64,000 bases of DNA from Eupeodes corollae (lineage: Eukaryota; Arthropoda; Insecta; Diptera; Syrphidae). The first letter of the stretch is position 1. Every line of letters begins with the position of its first letter. The stretch is from the NCBI RefSeq assembly GCF_945859685.1, contig NC_079147.1, forward strand, positions 60,294,946-60,358,945. The letters are read 5' to 3'. Below, one piece after another: positions 43,776-56,854 of this stretch. The notes beneath the pieces are model-generated. The model was not told the DNA's origin, made no database searches, and saw only the letters and a program-made list of their open reading frames with translations. The position numbers and the translations under genes were made by a program.

Positions 43776-45470
43776 ATTTCAAATGTATTAAAATATCTCA
43801 AGTTATTACTTCTTTAAGGTACTTTTTAAGGTTTTTGAAACTGTTGAAATCGAAACTCCTTTATTTCCCCCTTCTTGGCTACGGTCTTAATACTACACGT
43901 TTAAGTAATTTTATTCAAGAAGCTACCTTAAGTTACTTTAAAAAGACAAAGCAAAATAGTTCATGCCTTATTGACCTAATTAGTTCTTTTTATCATTTAT
44001 GTACATAATAAAGCCTAGTGGGTTTAATAACTACAACATAATAAAAGAATATGACATCACGTTCTATTAATTGTAGTTTATATAAAAGTATTATGTAATG
44101 TATAAATATATGCTATGTTAATTTATTATTCTTTCTTTCATTTTCCATACAGATTGGTGTGATTTTCATTTGACAATAAGCTTTAGCATGTTTGTTAGTT
44201 CATCAAAATAAAAATTAGTTATAATTAGTCAGATAGTGTTTAGGAAGGTTTTATTTATAATTAGAGGAGGAATGAAAGCTTGAACTATGACTTTTTGTAA
44301 GTTGAAATGTAAACAAAAAACTAAAAAAAATAGCAACTTGCATTGATTCAAGCGCTGTCCCAATTTCGTTTAACTTCATCTTCATCCTATGTTTATGTCT
44401 TGCCTTCTATAAAGGAAAGAAGTTCACAATAATTCTCTGTTGGACTCAGTAGATTAGATGATACAGTAGATACAGATGAGAATACATTGTAATACAGCAA
44501 ACACCCTTTTACCTCATCTGTGATGTGTGTGAGATATAGCACAGGGTGAGTCATTTGTTAATTTAAACAAAACACGGTTCATTGAAATAGGATTTAGGTT
44601 ACACTGGGTATACTTGGCGTATACGCACTATTTTTTGCAGAAATTATTAAAAATAAATCTTTATCGAATCAAATTTAATCCCATAGTATAAAACTCTGTT
44701 AATAGCTAAAGACACTTGTTCAATAATAATCCAATATAAGCAACAAGTTCAATAATTCATACAAAAAAACACATCTCTTCCATATTAAAATTAAATTCAA
44801 AGTAGCATATGAGTGTTAATAATAATAATAATGAGTGGACTGTTATACAATACAAGTATGAATTAAACACTTAAATACTCTTTTGCTAAGTGAAATTGTT
44901 GTTTTTTTATAAATAATAATTAAGTAAACTACTGATGGAAATTGATTTCTTCGTACAATTCGTTTATATCAAACAAACAACAATAATCATTGACATCATA
45001 GTGCTGCGATTGAAAATGATTCATTAAAAATAAACGATGTATCAGCAAACAAAATTATTAACAAAAAGAAAAAATTAAAATAAAATAACAAGTAAAAACT
45101 AGTTTCACATCGATCGTAAAAATTGAACCAGGCATTGAATATTAATATTCAAAACCACTTTGCTAACCAGTAAAAGTTGTATCATTTAAGATCTTTCTAT
45201 ATATATAGCCACTATCCTGCTATAAAATTACCAATATAACTGTTTTTATTTCCACTTTTTCATTTAACAAACAAATTATTATTTTTCACTTATTTTCATC
45301 GAATTGCATTATTCGAGGAATAATAAAAAAGTTTCGAAAATTACAATACTTAACTATTAAAGTTAACACTTATTTAGTCAGGCCGCTATCAATTCTCTAA
45401 ACTCTTTCTCTACAAAATCTATAACAGACTAGATTTAAAGTTGCCTGCTAACTCTAAGCAGATCGCATAT
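43776..45470. other. Spacer, nothing recognised
   Basis: AT-rich. Near 44606 GGGTATACTTGGCGTATACG recalls a motif near 26287. No gene, element end or coding signature found. Confidence 0.35.
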
Positions 45471-45481
45471 AAGCTCGATAA

Positions 45482-45799
45482 ATAAAAATCAAAATCAAAT
45501 GGGGTGGCGCAACAGTCCGTTGTGAACCAGGGCCTAGTGACTTACAACTCTCAACCATTCCTGTGTGCGAGTACTGTTGTCAGGAATGGAAGGGACCTAC
45601 AATTTTAGGCCGAATCCGAACGGCTAGTTTGAGAAAGCACTTTTTCATGACAAGAATTACTCTTGAAGGATTTGTCAATTCCTCGCAAGAGGCAGTACCC
45701 GCGAAAATTAATTTTTTTAAATTAAGGTGGCACAGGCAGGGATTGAACCCAAGACCCCTTGCATGACAGTCCAACGCACTAACCATCATGCCACGGGTA
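45482..45799 (-). mobile_element. tRNA-derived SINE, full-length copy 2
   Basis: An 8-bp duplication CTCGATAA flanks it (45474-45481, 45800-45807). On the minus strand the head reads ACCCGTGGCATGATGGTTAG with a B-box GGTTCAATCCC (45739-45749), then a body of about 220 bp, and a tail GGCCCTGGTTCACAACGGAC...GCGCCACCCC followed by an ATTTGATTTTGATTTTTAT-type end. It is about 48 bp longer than copy 1, with an extra segment around 45645-45680. The open frames here are not genes. Confidence 0.92.
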
Positions 45800-46061
45800 C
45801 TCGATAATCGGTGTCATAATCGGGCACTGGCAGAAGCTCTATGGATGAGGAAGGGAAGGAAACAGTTCTTCACCTTCTCTCTACATGCCATGATCTATCT
45901 CAGAAACGCAATTCTTGTTTTCTTATGAAGATCTCAGTCATATTAACATAATCAGCATCTCTGAGCTAAGAAGAAAGCTTCAAGAATCATGTGGTTTTAC
46001 TCGTACAATGGGCAATTAAACTGGCTTAAGTGTGTCCTACTCCTTCACAGACAGCCACTTG

Positions 46062-46640
46062 CCTAGGTTCAGTAATATTTAAGAAGTATCTATACTTCAG
46101 CCGATAAAATAGTTACACAGAACTGATAAAGCTAGGATAATTTCATATCCTTGATGTACGGTTAAAAAAATAATCTCTATACTTGATTAGAGTTCCCAGA
46201 TTCAGCTGAAAAGGCTACTGATCGTAATTTTTAGAAGTGAGAGTATTACGTTAAAGTTTTTTAGGGATTGGACTGCAACTGGTTGCTTATGTAAGAAAAT
46301 TCAGAGAGCTATTATCCAGAGTTAAACTCGAGCTAACTTCTGAAATATTTTTTTCAGTATATTATAATCTAGCTCTGAGCTAACCCTTTCAATTTGGTGA
46401 TTTAACAATCATTTAAATATACAGATGTTTTTGAGGGATACTGAAATAGCAATCGAAAAGTTATTTTTATTTCTTTTTGTGGAAAATTGAACAATGTCGT
46501 ATTTTATTCAGACTTCGTCCTTAGTATTGGGGATCTACATGAAATTTTTATTTTAACTGTTTTGAGAAGAAAAACAGATCGCGACCAAATCATATGAATT
46601 TACCTGAACGATTTTCTGAGCGGAAAAGAAGAACATTTAT
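46062..46640. repeat. Dispersed segment D, uninterrupted copy
   Basis: Matches 48943-49177 and 50124-50330 in the same orientation, for example TTCAGTAATATTTAAGAAGT, AGAGTATTACGTTAAAGTTT against AGAGTACTACGGCAAAGTTT, and ATACAGATGTT...GCAATCGAAAAGTTATTT. It has no ORF. Its nature (old transposon or local duplication) is unclear. Confidence 0.7.
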
Positions 46641-46689
46641 AAAGATAGTGGCTATACGTAGTCAAAATTAAACTAGCTTTGTGAATGCT

Positions 46690-47886
46690 AAATTATAATA
46701 AAATGCTAAATATAAAAAACTATCGTCCAATTGCACTTACGTCCCTTCTTTCTAAGGTCATGGAAACGCTGATTAATTTTCAGCTTAAGAAATATCTTTA
46801 AGAACGGAAGCTTCTTAATGACCAACAGTATGGCTTTCCTTGCAATACTGGTGATCTCATGGTTCATCTCACCGAACAGTAGGACAAATCTTTACATCGC
46901 TTTGGAGAAAGTAAGATTATTGCACTTGATATTTCAAAAGCATTTGATAGAGTTTGGCACCAAGCTCTCTTATCGAAAATGCGTGCTTTTGGTATTGATG
47001 AATCTCTTCTTCGTTGGATTAGAAATTACCTTTCTAACCGTTCAATACAAGTTGCATTGGATGGTTTCAAGTCTGAAATTCATATAATAAATGGTGTACC
47101 CCAGGGCTCCGTTTTGTCTCCGACTCTCTTCCTTATATCCATAAACGATCTTTTGTCTGTCACTTCTAATCCATTAAACTGCTTCGCCGACGACAGTACC
47201 CTCAGCTTTCATATCCGTTTCTAGATTCACATCCTTGTCCTTCGGATGTGGAATTTAAACGGCAGCGTATGATAAGCTCATTAAATTCTGATCTTGACAG
47301 CATTGTCCAATGGGGAATCAAAAATCGTGTAGAATTTAATGCTTCGAAAACTCAATGCTGTCTCCTGTCGTTAAAGCGTAAACCATCTCCGATGCCGCTA
47401 TCCATGAGCGGCACTTGCATCCAGGAAACTAATCAGCTTTCAGTACTCGGTATGAATATCACAAATCACCTCTTATGGAATGATCACATATTCGATATCA
47501 CCAAAAATGCTACCAGGGGCTCAGGATTTCTCCAAAGATGCAAGAAATTTTTCACCCCTTTTGATCTGGCTATAATCTACAAAGCTTTTATCCGTCCAAA
47601 GCTTGAATATAATTAGCATATCTGGGCAAGTGCCCCCAAAACAAGTCTAAATGTCTTAGATAGAATTCAAAAAAGGGCTTTAAAAATGATAATCGCACAT
47701 CGAGAATGTGGAATGCTTTGGCCATCTCTGTTTTTCCCTCCCATGTTCAGAACTTTAAGACCAATGTGCACCGGTATCTCCTTTTAAATCCTTCCCTATT
47801 TTCCTAACGCTCGCATTGTGTTTAAATATAAACATATAAAGGGTACTAATAACCCCTTGAGTGCTAATGAATATAAAAAAAAAAAA
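46690..47886 (+). mobile_element. CR1/Jockey-type LINE, 5'-truncated reverse transcriptase part
   Basis: Begins inside the reverse transcriptase: NYRPIALTSLLSKVMETL, DQQYGFP, IIALDISKAFDRVWHQALLS, NGVPQGSVLSPTLFLI, catalytic FADD at 47183-47194, then thumb and C-terminal parts (VEFNASKTQCCLLSLK, LGMNITNHLLWNDHI, IIYKAFIRPKLEY, DRIQKRALKMI, RMWNALAISVFP) and a 3' UTR ending in an A-run at 47886. At least three frame changes or stops occur (near 46800, 47224 and 47616). The fragment at 3920-4052 is the same family. Confidence 0.88.
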
Positions 47887-48011
47887 CACCCTAATACGTA
47901 AGATACGTAAGATTTATATCCTCATAGAGTGTTTATGGCAGATCAGAGCCTGATCACATCGGCTATACTCTGAGTAGAGTTCTTCTCCTTATTTGTTAAA
48001 CAATAGCTTAA

Positions 48012-48282
48012 TGGCTGAATCACAAACACGCTTCAGCTTCGGCTTCGTCTGCGTTACGGTATGCCTGCTTCGAAGTTGCTTTGAATGACATTTCTATTAT
48101 TTCATCCCTCCAAAGAGGAAATATTTTGTTTGTTTGTTTTTACAGCCGTTGAGCTGTCACTGTCAGAGAAAGCAAATGTTCAGATAATTAAACTAGAGCT
48201 TCCGTTTGGAGTCACATTACAATTGTCTGAACTCGTAAACGTCAGCTGAAGCCGAAGATGAAGCGTGGTTGTTATTCAGCCA
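48012..48282. mobile_element. TAA-targeting MITE, family TGGCTGAA, copy 3
   Basis: Ends TGGCTGAATCACAAACACGC, flanked by TAA (48009-48011, 48283-48285). At 271 bp it is the shortest of the three copies; the interior aligns with copy 1 but with deletions. Confidence 0.9.
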
Positions 48283-48477
48283 TAAGAATTTTGTATCTAT
48301 CTCTTTCATACCACACGAAACAAACGCGAATTTAGCCTTGCTCAGCTTTTTACTCCATTTGCTCGGTCAATTTATTCAGAGCACATGGAGCGCTCTCCGA
48401 GATAGATCTGATATCTTTGAACAAAAAAAGAATCACCGATTTTTTTTGATAGCTCTTTTTAAGCTCTGCCCTGAATT

Positions 48478-48545
48478 AAAAGAAAAAAGAGGCTGGGATG
48501 CGACCCACACTGATAACTTCCAATCCCGCCTGTCGAACCTTGCGG
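48478..48545 (-). repeat. End module of repeat family R, solitary, inverted
   Basis: GAGGCTGGGATGCGACCCAC...ACTTCCAATCCCGCCTGTCG is the reverse complement of the module that ends the copies at about 31450-31502 and 43711-43770. Confidence 0.75.
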
Positions 48546-48559
48546 CACACCAATACTAA

Positions 48560-48960
48560 TATTCATGACCTCGCTAAAAACATTTCCAAATTTTACTTTT
48601 TGAGTCCTATGGCTTAGATAGGAAGCCAACCTATAAAACCAGCTTTATAAAGTTTGTTCAAAAGAATATCATGATTGACCATATCAAATGCTTTGGCCAT
48701 GGCAAAAAATTAAGCTATAGTATTACTTTTTTCTTCAAAAACCCTCGCATATTTCGCTACACTTTCACGAATTCCAAATTGACTATCAATTAAAAAACCT
48801 TTTTATTTAAAATTGTTCCCATTCGCACCTTCAATAGCTTTTCAAATACCTTGGAGAAAGTAGGAAGTATGGAAATGTGTTCTATATTGGCTTAAACTGT
48901 TTCTGCTGCCTTTCTTAAACAATTGTATTCCCGAACATTTTTCCTAAGTTCAGTAATATT
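48560..48960 (-). mobile_element. Decayed reverse transcriptase fragment (LINE)
   Basis: On the minus strand pieces read GFLIDSQFGIRESVAKYARV and, after stops, MAKAFDMVNHDILLNKLYKA, matching the QFGFRxxxST...DLSKAFDTVNHxILLxKL core of non-LTR reverse transcriptases. It is a third LINE lineage in the window, judged from the FDxVNH motif. Confidence 0.75.
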
Positions 48961-50330
48961 TAAGAAGTGATCAAAACTTAATAATTACACAGAACTCATA
49001 AACCGCACCCTTGTTGTGCGGTTGATAAAAGAATCTCTATTCTTGAGAGGAGTTCCGAAAATCAGCTCAAAAGGATACTGATGGGCATTTTTAGAAGTAA
49101 GAGTACTACGGCAAAGTTTCTTAAGGGTTGGATGCGACTGACTATTTCCATAGAATATTGCTTATTATAATCTAGTAAAGAAACTCTTTCGCATCCGGCT
49201 TAGGCTGAATTTGAGCGATGGCGTGTGTTATGTTCACCTCTAAGGCATCGGTCGATTGTGGTTTATGCGCATAGATCTATGACTTCAAGATACCCCACAG
49301 AAAAAAGTCTAGCGGGGTAAAATTGCATCACCTTGGTGGCCAGTTCATATCACCCCTGAGAGAGATAACCTTACTCTCAAAGCGTTCGTGCAAAATGACA
49401 ATCGTGGCGTTTACTGTGTGGCACGTACCGCCGTCCTGCTAGAACCACATATCCTCTAGGTCCACATGGTTCAATTTGGGCCACAAGAAATTAGTTATCA
49501 TGGTTATGTAGCGCTCGCTGTTGACGGTGACCACCTCACTAACGTCGTTTTTAAAAAAGTTCGGACCTATTACGCCGCCGCGGCCCAAAATCCAAACTAA
49601 ACCGTAATTTTTTGAGGATGCAAAATGCGCCTCGTCACTAAAAATAATTAATCGGCCAAATTTGGGGTGTTCTTCCAAACGAATGGAAGCCCATTCAGTG
49701 ACCAAACGGCCGGCGTTGTCTATGAGCTCCTGTTTCGGTTGGATCTTGTACGGGTGTAGGCCCAAGTCCCAACGCAAAATTCACCAAAGTATTGAAGTCT
49801 GCGAAAGGGCGAGTTCTTGTGCACGGCGGCGGTGAGGAATGAGTTGAGTTCCTTGAAAGTATAGGTGTTGGCTGATTGTTTACTGAACCGATCGTCTCAA
49901 ATTTGGTCACCAAACGTTGCAGAGTGGACTGTGAAGGGCCACCACGTCTACCGTATCATTTTGATAATACAGTCTTATCCTTTGAACGTGCTGTTTAATC
50001 GTGGAACTTGCCATGATGATTTGGCATAAACAACTTAATAATAAACAAAATATTTGACATATGTCACAAAAACAAAATGGCCGCCACGGGGTGCCAAAAT
50101 CTACCCGCATCAATTGAAAACCCTATATACAGATGTTATTGACAGATACTGAATCAGCAATCGAAAAGTTATTTATATTTCTGTTTGTGAAAAAATGAAC
50201 AATTTGTTATTATATTCAGACTCCGGCCTTGGTAATGGGGACATGAACTTGATAGTATACCAAATTTTTAGTTTTACTAATTTATTTGAAGGGTCTCCTG
50301 AGCGGAGAAGTTGAAATGTCTTTTATTTAT
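48943..50330. repeat. Dispersed segment D, copy split by a mariner
   Basis: 48943-49177 and 50124-50330 together correspond to the segment at 46062-46640. The break falls after TTATTATAATCTAG and before ATACAGATGTT, where the uninterrupted copy reads TATTATAATCTAG...AATATACAGATGTT. A mariner fills the gap. Confidence 0.7.
49190..50123 (-). mobile_element. DD41D mariner, second lineage, N-terminus to third Asp
   Basis: The transposase starts MASSTIKQHVQRIRLYYQND at 50015. Broken frames follow, then PYKIQPKQELIDNAGRLVTE, IIFSDEAHF (first Asp), GRGGVIGPNFF, YITMITNFLWPKLNHVDLED, a stop in place of the Gln before DGGTCHT (second Asp) and FTPLDFFLWG (third Asp). Forty-one residues separate Asp 2 and Asp 3, the DD41D signature. 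The right end ATAGGGTTTTCAATTGATGC (reverse strand) abuts TA; the other end is truncated or diverged. Confidence 0.85.
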
Positions 50331-53300
50331 TTTTTGACAGCTCAGTTCTCTGCTCTAAATTTAAAAAGAAAAACCTTTTGTATGAAAACCAAAATTTACT
50401 GTGAACCTAATTGTCAAAACCTATCAATTTTGATAATTTTTTGACAACTGAATCAATAACTTTTCAGTGAATTATAAACTATACTACCAATTATGTGGTT
50501 AAACAAAACTCTTAAGAAAAAATAATCATTCTGTTTAATATTGTTAAAGAACAACTATTTGACTGTCAATTTGGGGTTTGGTTTAAAATTTCTCGATAAA
50601 AAAAGTTCCCATCCAAAAATATAATTTCATACAATTCGTTGACCGTGTATGTATATTAAGATCCTATATTAATAAGATGTTTTTTAAGGAGCTTTAAAGC
50701 TTTTTACAATAATAACAAGACAGACAAATTGTTTAAACCCTTTGAAAAGAAATAAGGACCATTTATTTCATTTATTTTGTAAATATAATTTCTGGCTTAT
50801 GTCCGTCATTTCTATTTACATATTTCATTCGATCAGTGCTAAAAAAGTAATGGAAAGCATAACAGCAGTTTTTTAAAAACAAGTCCTTTGAAAAGAAATA
50901 AGGACCAATGACGCCGTCACCGTATAAGCCGCAAGAAAAAGTTAAATTTCAAGTATTTAATGGTTATTCGTTAATAGCGGTCAACCATAGACAGTAAATT
51001 GGAAACTAATCATGCAGCTTAAAAAACGTAAAATACATAAACTGTTTTCATTTTTGTCAATTTTATAACGAAGAATTTTCTTATCAAACAAAAAAACAAT
51101 TGTTAAGCAAATAGAAAAAATAAAGAGTTGGTTACAACCTGATCAAATGTTAAAAACTATTTGACTCCTTTCAGAAACCCTCCTCCCTTACTCTATCTAA
51201 GTGTTTAAAAAAGAAAAACAAACAACAAAAAAACAAGTCCAAAAAACCAAACAAAACTGACAATAAACTACCATAAGCAAATGACAATGACTCTTGGGGC
51301 CATATTGGTTTGTTGACCTTATGTCATGATCATGGAAATAAATACGTATTTCTTCAAACAAGTAAAGCCGCGCTACATCATATACCGCTTCGTTGTTAAC
51401 TCTTAGCAGCTCAGATCACTCTGACAGATATGGAATGCAATCAAGACGACACATAGACTGTATACGTAATAACGTAGACCCCTTTTTTAGACTTCTATTT
51501 ACTCAAATGGTTTTATTTTTGTGCAAACACGGTAATTATGTGATTATAAGTCAACATAGTTTAAAATGCAACTAAGAGGCGATGTATATAGTATGCTTCC
51601 CATACTGGCCGTTCCGTTGCTGACAACTTATGTAGGTTTTCTTCACACGTGTGATCGAATCTAATAAAGTCTTTTTTAACGTCGTCGATTCATTAGAAAC
51701 TGTATCAGTTTAGATGAGAAGGTCATTGCAACTGACACATTCTACTTTACGTTACGTTTAAGATTTGATGAATGAAAACGAGGTTTTAAGTTTTATTTTT
51801 ATCTATAACAAAGTTTAACAACGTACAAAATGGCTGTCTGACAGGTTGTAGAATATTGTATTGAAGCTTCCTGTTTCATTCAAAAACTCTGTTGGCTTTG
51901 TCCTTCAAAAAGAAAAAATATCAAACAAAATGATTTTTGTTGTTAAATAAGAGCGGAAATATTTTGTATTTACTTAAATAACTTATGACAGTTAATACGT
52001 TTTGAGAAGGCGTTTATCATGTTTTCATAGCTGTTGGCCAAATATGAGAAAGTTACTCTTTGTTTTTTTTCTTTAGCTATTTGTGTATACGTTAACCTTG
52101 AATAAAATATTATAATTTGCGAACTAAAGATATATAATATACAAAAGGTGATATAGTAATTAAGTGGGAAGTTAATCATATTGAATAACAGTTGTAGTAG
52201 CTAATCAATCATTTTGTTTTAGTATTTGTTTTGTAGTATTTCTGCTTAACTTAGGTAAATATTATTTATTTTATTTTTGCATTTGGTAAATTTCCTCAGC
52301 ATAAATGGATACAAATTCAAGTAATTAAAGTTTTTTAAGACCTTAACCCAATGACCGCAGATTTTCAAGGTGATAGTGAAAGTTTAAAAAAGTTAATATG
52401 CATAGTTTGTTGTGATCAGAGCATTATTACATTTAATTTGACTTTTAACTAAACAAAATTGACATTTTTTGGAATGAACGATATTTGACACTATATTGAC
52501 TTACATAATGTGACACGAGTGTTCATAATTAACATAAAATATTGATCAATAAGTAAGAGGTCAGCACATTATCATAAATTATTATAAATTTCATAAATTT
52601 CTAAATTTAATAAAATGTCAATATCTTTAACGCTAAAAAAAAAGAATCAAATTTTAAGATTTAATTTTCTATCTCCTAACATCAACAACAATACACCCTT
52701 TTTTGACTGTCAATTTGATTAATGTTATTTGTGGTTTATACCTTAAGGGTCAGTTTGTTCACGGTAATCAGTCCATGAATATCAAATTCGTTGGTAAATC
52801 AACGAATGCCCTTGCAAAATAAAATGTCTACTGAGTTCTTATATTAACTTTCACAAACATTTAAAAAATTTTAGAAAGACGTATTTTGTGTAGAATAAAC
52901 GTCAATTTGTGGATTTAAAAGACTGTCAAATCTTTTTAAAAATGGAAATAGTGGAATCATCTGATTTGGTTGATTAGAGTCTGGAAAAATAGAAACCACG
53001 TTGCTCCCAATGAAGTGAAATGTCATCACAACACAATGACAATTTAATTCATTTTACATCGTGTTTTATTCGATACTTCATTAAAATCAATTAGTTTTTT
53101 TTTATTGTACATAAAATTGACAAATGGCATATGTATGTAAGTATATGTGTCATAAATTGTCATTGTATTAGAAATTCATTTTGACATTTCAGGCAAGTTT
53201 TTTTAGTTCTCAAGGGATGAGTTCATTTTGGATTCTCTTAAGGTGGTTTTAACGTATCATAATTGTAATTTTACTCCCATTTCCATTATTATTGTAAAAA

Positions 53301-56300
53301 AGTGAAAGAGAAGAGTATCAAAGTATTTTTTTTTTTCAAATAAGTGGGAGCAAGATAAAATATGAAACAATTTAAAACGTCATACTTTATATTAAAATTA
53401 TATTTGACGGTTCGTATTATTGTGGTTTGCGAATTAAAATTTTAAAGTTTTGTAAATACTTCGGTGTTGGATGCGTAGGAAATATGGTAACTGGTAAACT
53501 GATCTTCTCATATTGTATCTAAAGATTCGATCGTGTTTATTTGTGATTTTTTACATATGTTTAAGCATTCATTAGTAGCAGTTTAGAAAACACACGAAAA
53601 TATTAGGCACATTTATTTAAATCATTGATAAAACTTGAACTTGATGAGAAATAGATGAGCTAAAGCAGTAGCCAATTGTTTAATTCCTACGAATTAATTG
53701 AGTCACACGACACTAAATTTAGAAATAAGTTTACTGTACTAACCATCATTATTCGTTTTTCGGAGGAATGATACTGAATTTCTGTATGAAACGTCATTCA
53801 ATTTTAAAATAAAATATGATTTAAAATATGGCCCACCCTGTAACTGGTTTTCCAATAAGGACTTGACAAATAGCCCAACCGGAAAACGTGATCTGAACGA
53901 TGGCCAATTATTGAGAACGCAGTTGAATTGACAGATTAGGATCATTTGCTACAAACGCCTTAACGGCAGTGATATTTTTGACACTTCAATGAACACGTTG
54001 TCTCACCTTCACGACGACATCACATAACGTATACGTAGACTCAAATTTTTGCTACTTCGAATTTTTTTAAGAAAATTTTGGAATGTTTAAAATGTTGAGG
54101 TGACTGAATAAATGACAGTTCAATGACTATTAAAATGTAACGTTCACAAATTAAATACAAAATTGTCAAGAAAACCCGATATAAATTTCATTCGTTTTGG
54201 AATACTAGCTATTTAAACCCCGACTTATGTAAAACAAGTTTCTTACAAACTGCTTTGACAAGATAAAATTAATTGACAGATCCTGAAATTTATAATTGTC
54301 AAAAAACAGTCAAACTGGTTGCAAAACGTCAAAAAAAAGAAAATCAATACAAATTTGTTAAAACTTTATAAACTCACTATTTTGAATTACAAATTGAAAG
54401 AAGATTAATAAATGTCAAGTTTAACCTCTTAAAGCGATGTCATTTCATTCAAATGACATAAATTTAATCCATTCAAAAAACTTGCTTATCTTAATACAAA
54501 TTTCATTTGACTTCACTGCAGATCATAAAATGGTCCATTGAATGGACAAACTAGTGAAAGAGCTTTCCCATTTGATCTTATTTCATTTTTACACACACTT
54601 CAAGAGTCTTCGTGAACATTCTTCTCTCTGGGTCTTACTTATATTTTTCTTTGAACATCATCAAACGTTAACGTCTCTTGCATCTTGCATAGCTTAGCTT
54701 ACACTTCATATCTATATAAAACAATAACAACTTCAACAACTTATATATGTAGGTCCAACAAACGTGTGCTGTATAAAGTTGGAGTAACTTTATAGCTTGA
54801 AAAAAGGCATAACATAAAGTAAAATGAAAAAGATAGGGCAAACCAGTTTGTTCTTAACCTAGTTTTACTTTCTTTAACCTCTCGTCCTCATTGTAGGTTT
54901 GTGATTCTGATAAATTTTCTGGAATAATTTAGCTCGTGATGTGATTGCCTGGAGAGTATTTCCTTTCTGGCTGCAGTGGCTAAATGGGAAGACTGAAAGA
55001 TGCAAAATAATTAATGGTTCAACCTTTTGTTATTTTATTTTATGGACACAAATTTTGTTGGAATCTTGAAAATATCAGACCTAATGGAGGTTAGAAATTA
55101 GAAATGGGATTATACTATTTGCACTTTGTGTGCATAGACAATAGACATCGTCGGAATCATTTTAAATATTTAAATTTTAATTATATCCGTGACCAAAACT
55201 AATTTGAGTATTGTTTTGGTTGGCAGAGCTATTTATGTAGGGCGTGTATGAGAAATTGCGATGATTGTTTTCTATGGTTTGACAGTTGAGAATGTCGAAA
55301 AAGTCATTTAACGCTAAAGAAAAATGCTTCTAAATTGTGGAAATTTACTTTGAAATCTTTTTCGGTTTTACGTTTTTTGGTAATGAAGCTCATTTCTGAT
55401 TAAAAGCAAAGCTGCCTCTCGACTATTTTTATGGGCCTAGGATAAGTCATTGGCTTATGTCGACAAACCAGTCCTTTTTGAAGCATTACAAGCCCATGTT
55501 CAAGGCACAAAATAAATGCCATGAAATTGTCTAATAGATTATAATAATGAAAATTCATTCCAAACGTGTTATATTGGCATTCCATAAAAAGCACAAAGTT
55601 GATACAACTGAATATATGTCACAACTTATAACAGAAATGTAAAAAAATAAGCGACATTTAGACCACTAAGAAAAACTAAGATGTTCGGACAATTTTAAAG
55701 ATCAAAAATGTTAAGAAAATATCAGAAATAATAATTATATACGAGTATTTAATTTTTTTTCCAGTTTTCCATTTTGCTGAATGAAACAGAATGTAATCAG
55801 AGCTCAAGGAAAGGGGTTCGTTCGTAGATTATGATCTTACTATCTGTAGACCTTCGCGTGCAACAGATGGTGCTATATTTGTTGACACTATTTTTTTTTG
55901 AAATAAGAAACAAATATTACAGTGTTTATGTTATTAACCGTATAATTAAACAACTCAGTTAAGTCAGCTTACAAAAACTATGTACCTTACATATGTATTT
56001 ATTTAGTTTTTCAATTAATTGTAAAAAAGAACTCAAGAATCGTTTAAGATGTAAATGTTCCTGTGTTTATATTTTTTTTTGGAAGAATTGTCCAGATAAT
56101 TTATAGGAGGTGCCACAACATTTTTTAGAACTGCATATAAACAAAGTGAAAATTGGCATTATTGTTGCGTTAGTGGTCGAACACTCATAAAACCATGGGT
56201 TCCTAAAATTAAACTGCCAAGAGACATTATGTTGCTGCTCTAATATGGCATTTTCTTAAAAGAAATTACACAGCTTTCTATGATGCCAAAAAGATACAAA

Positions 56301-56450
56301 ATACAGCGTTTTTCTAATAAAAATGCGGTCAACAGCGTTTTTAATTCTGAAACGTTTTTGTTTAGCGTTAATTTGGTTGCAGATAAAATGTGATATCCCA
56401 AAAAGTGTAGGAAACAGTAAAAGGCGGAGGCGCTTTCTTTATTTTCTCTA
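50331..56450. other. Long AT-rich stretch without recognised genes
   Basis: Six kilobases with no credible exon, element end or long inverted repeat that I can see. At 53735-53945 the minus strand holds a WPSFRS...FVKSLLENQLQ stretch that may be a very decayed mariner (weak). Words TGACA/TGTCA are very common. It could be intron or intergenic DNA. Confidence 0.4.
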
Positions 56451-56506
56451 AGTCAACTCAACTCAACTCAACTCAACTCAACTCAACTCAATTCAACTCA
56501 ACACAA
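56451..56506. repeat. (CTCAA)n pentanucleotide repeat
   Basis: Roughly eleven tandem CTCAA units with a few substitutions near the end. Confidence 0.9.
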
Positions 56507-56854
56507 CTCTATATGATTAGTGAAAATGAAATTAAGTGGCCAAAGGCTTGAATATCATCGAACTTGAATCTTAAAAGTCGTTAAAATCATTTAGCGGTTC
56601 AATTTGTTTCATTTGTGTAATTAACTCATCCACACACCTTAGCACCAAGCGAACAACGACAGTCGAAATGAAAGATAAACTGACGTCTGAAAATGGCAAT
56701 TTTGAAAAATTAGAAAAGTCACCGTGTAAATGACACTTCAAAACAAAATAATCGAAAACTGAGCATTAAATACATGTGCGTGTTATACCGAGCCAATAAA
56801 ATGCTTTACGAACACACCCCGAGATACACAAAAGTTATCAATTCTACCTACACA

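Noticed and set aside
45563..45789. ORFs on both strands around 45.6 kb
   Set aside because: They lie inside the SINE, which is noncoding.
48269..48559. 96-residue plus-strand ORF
   Set aside because: It runs from the MITE edge into the family R end module; no protein features.
53735..53945. Mariner relic on the minus strand
   Set aside because: Only a loose resemblance around WPSFRS...VKSLLENQ; too weak to list as an element.
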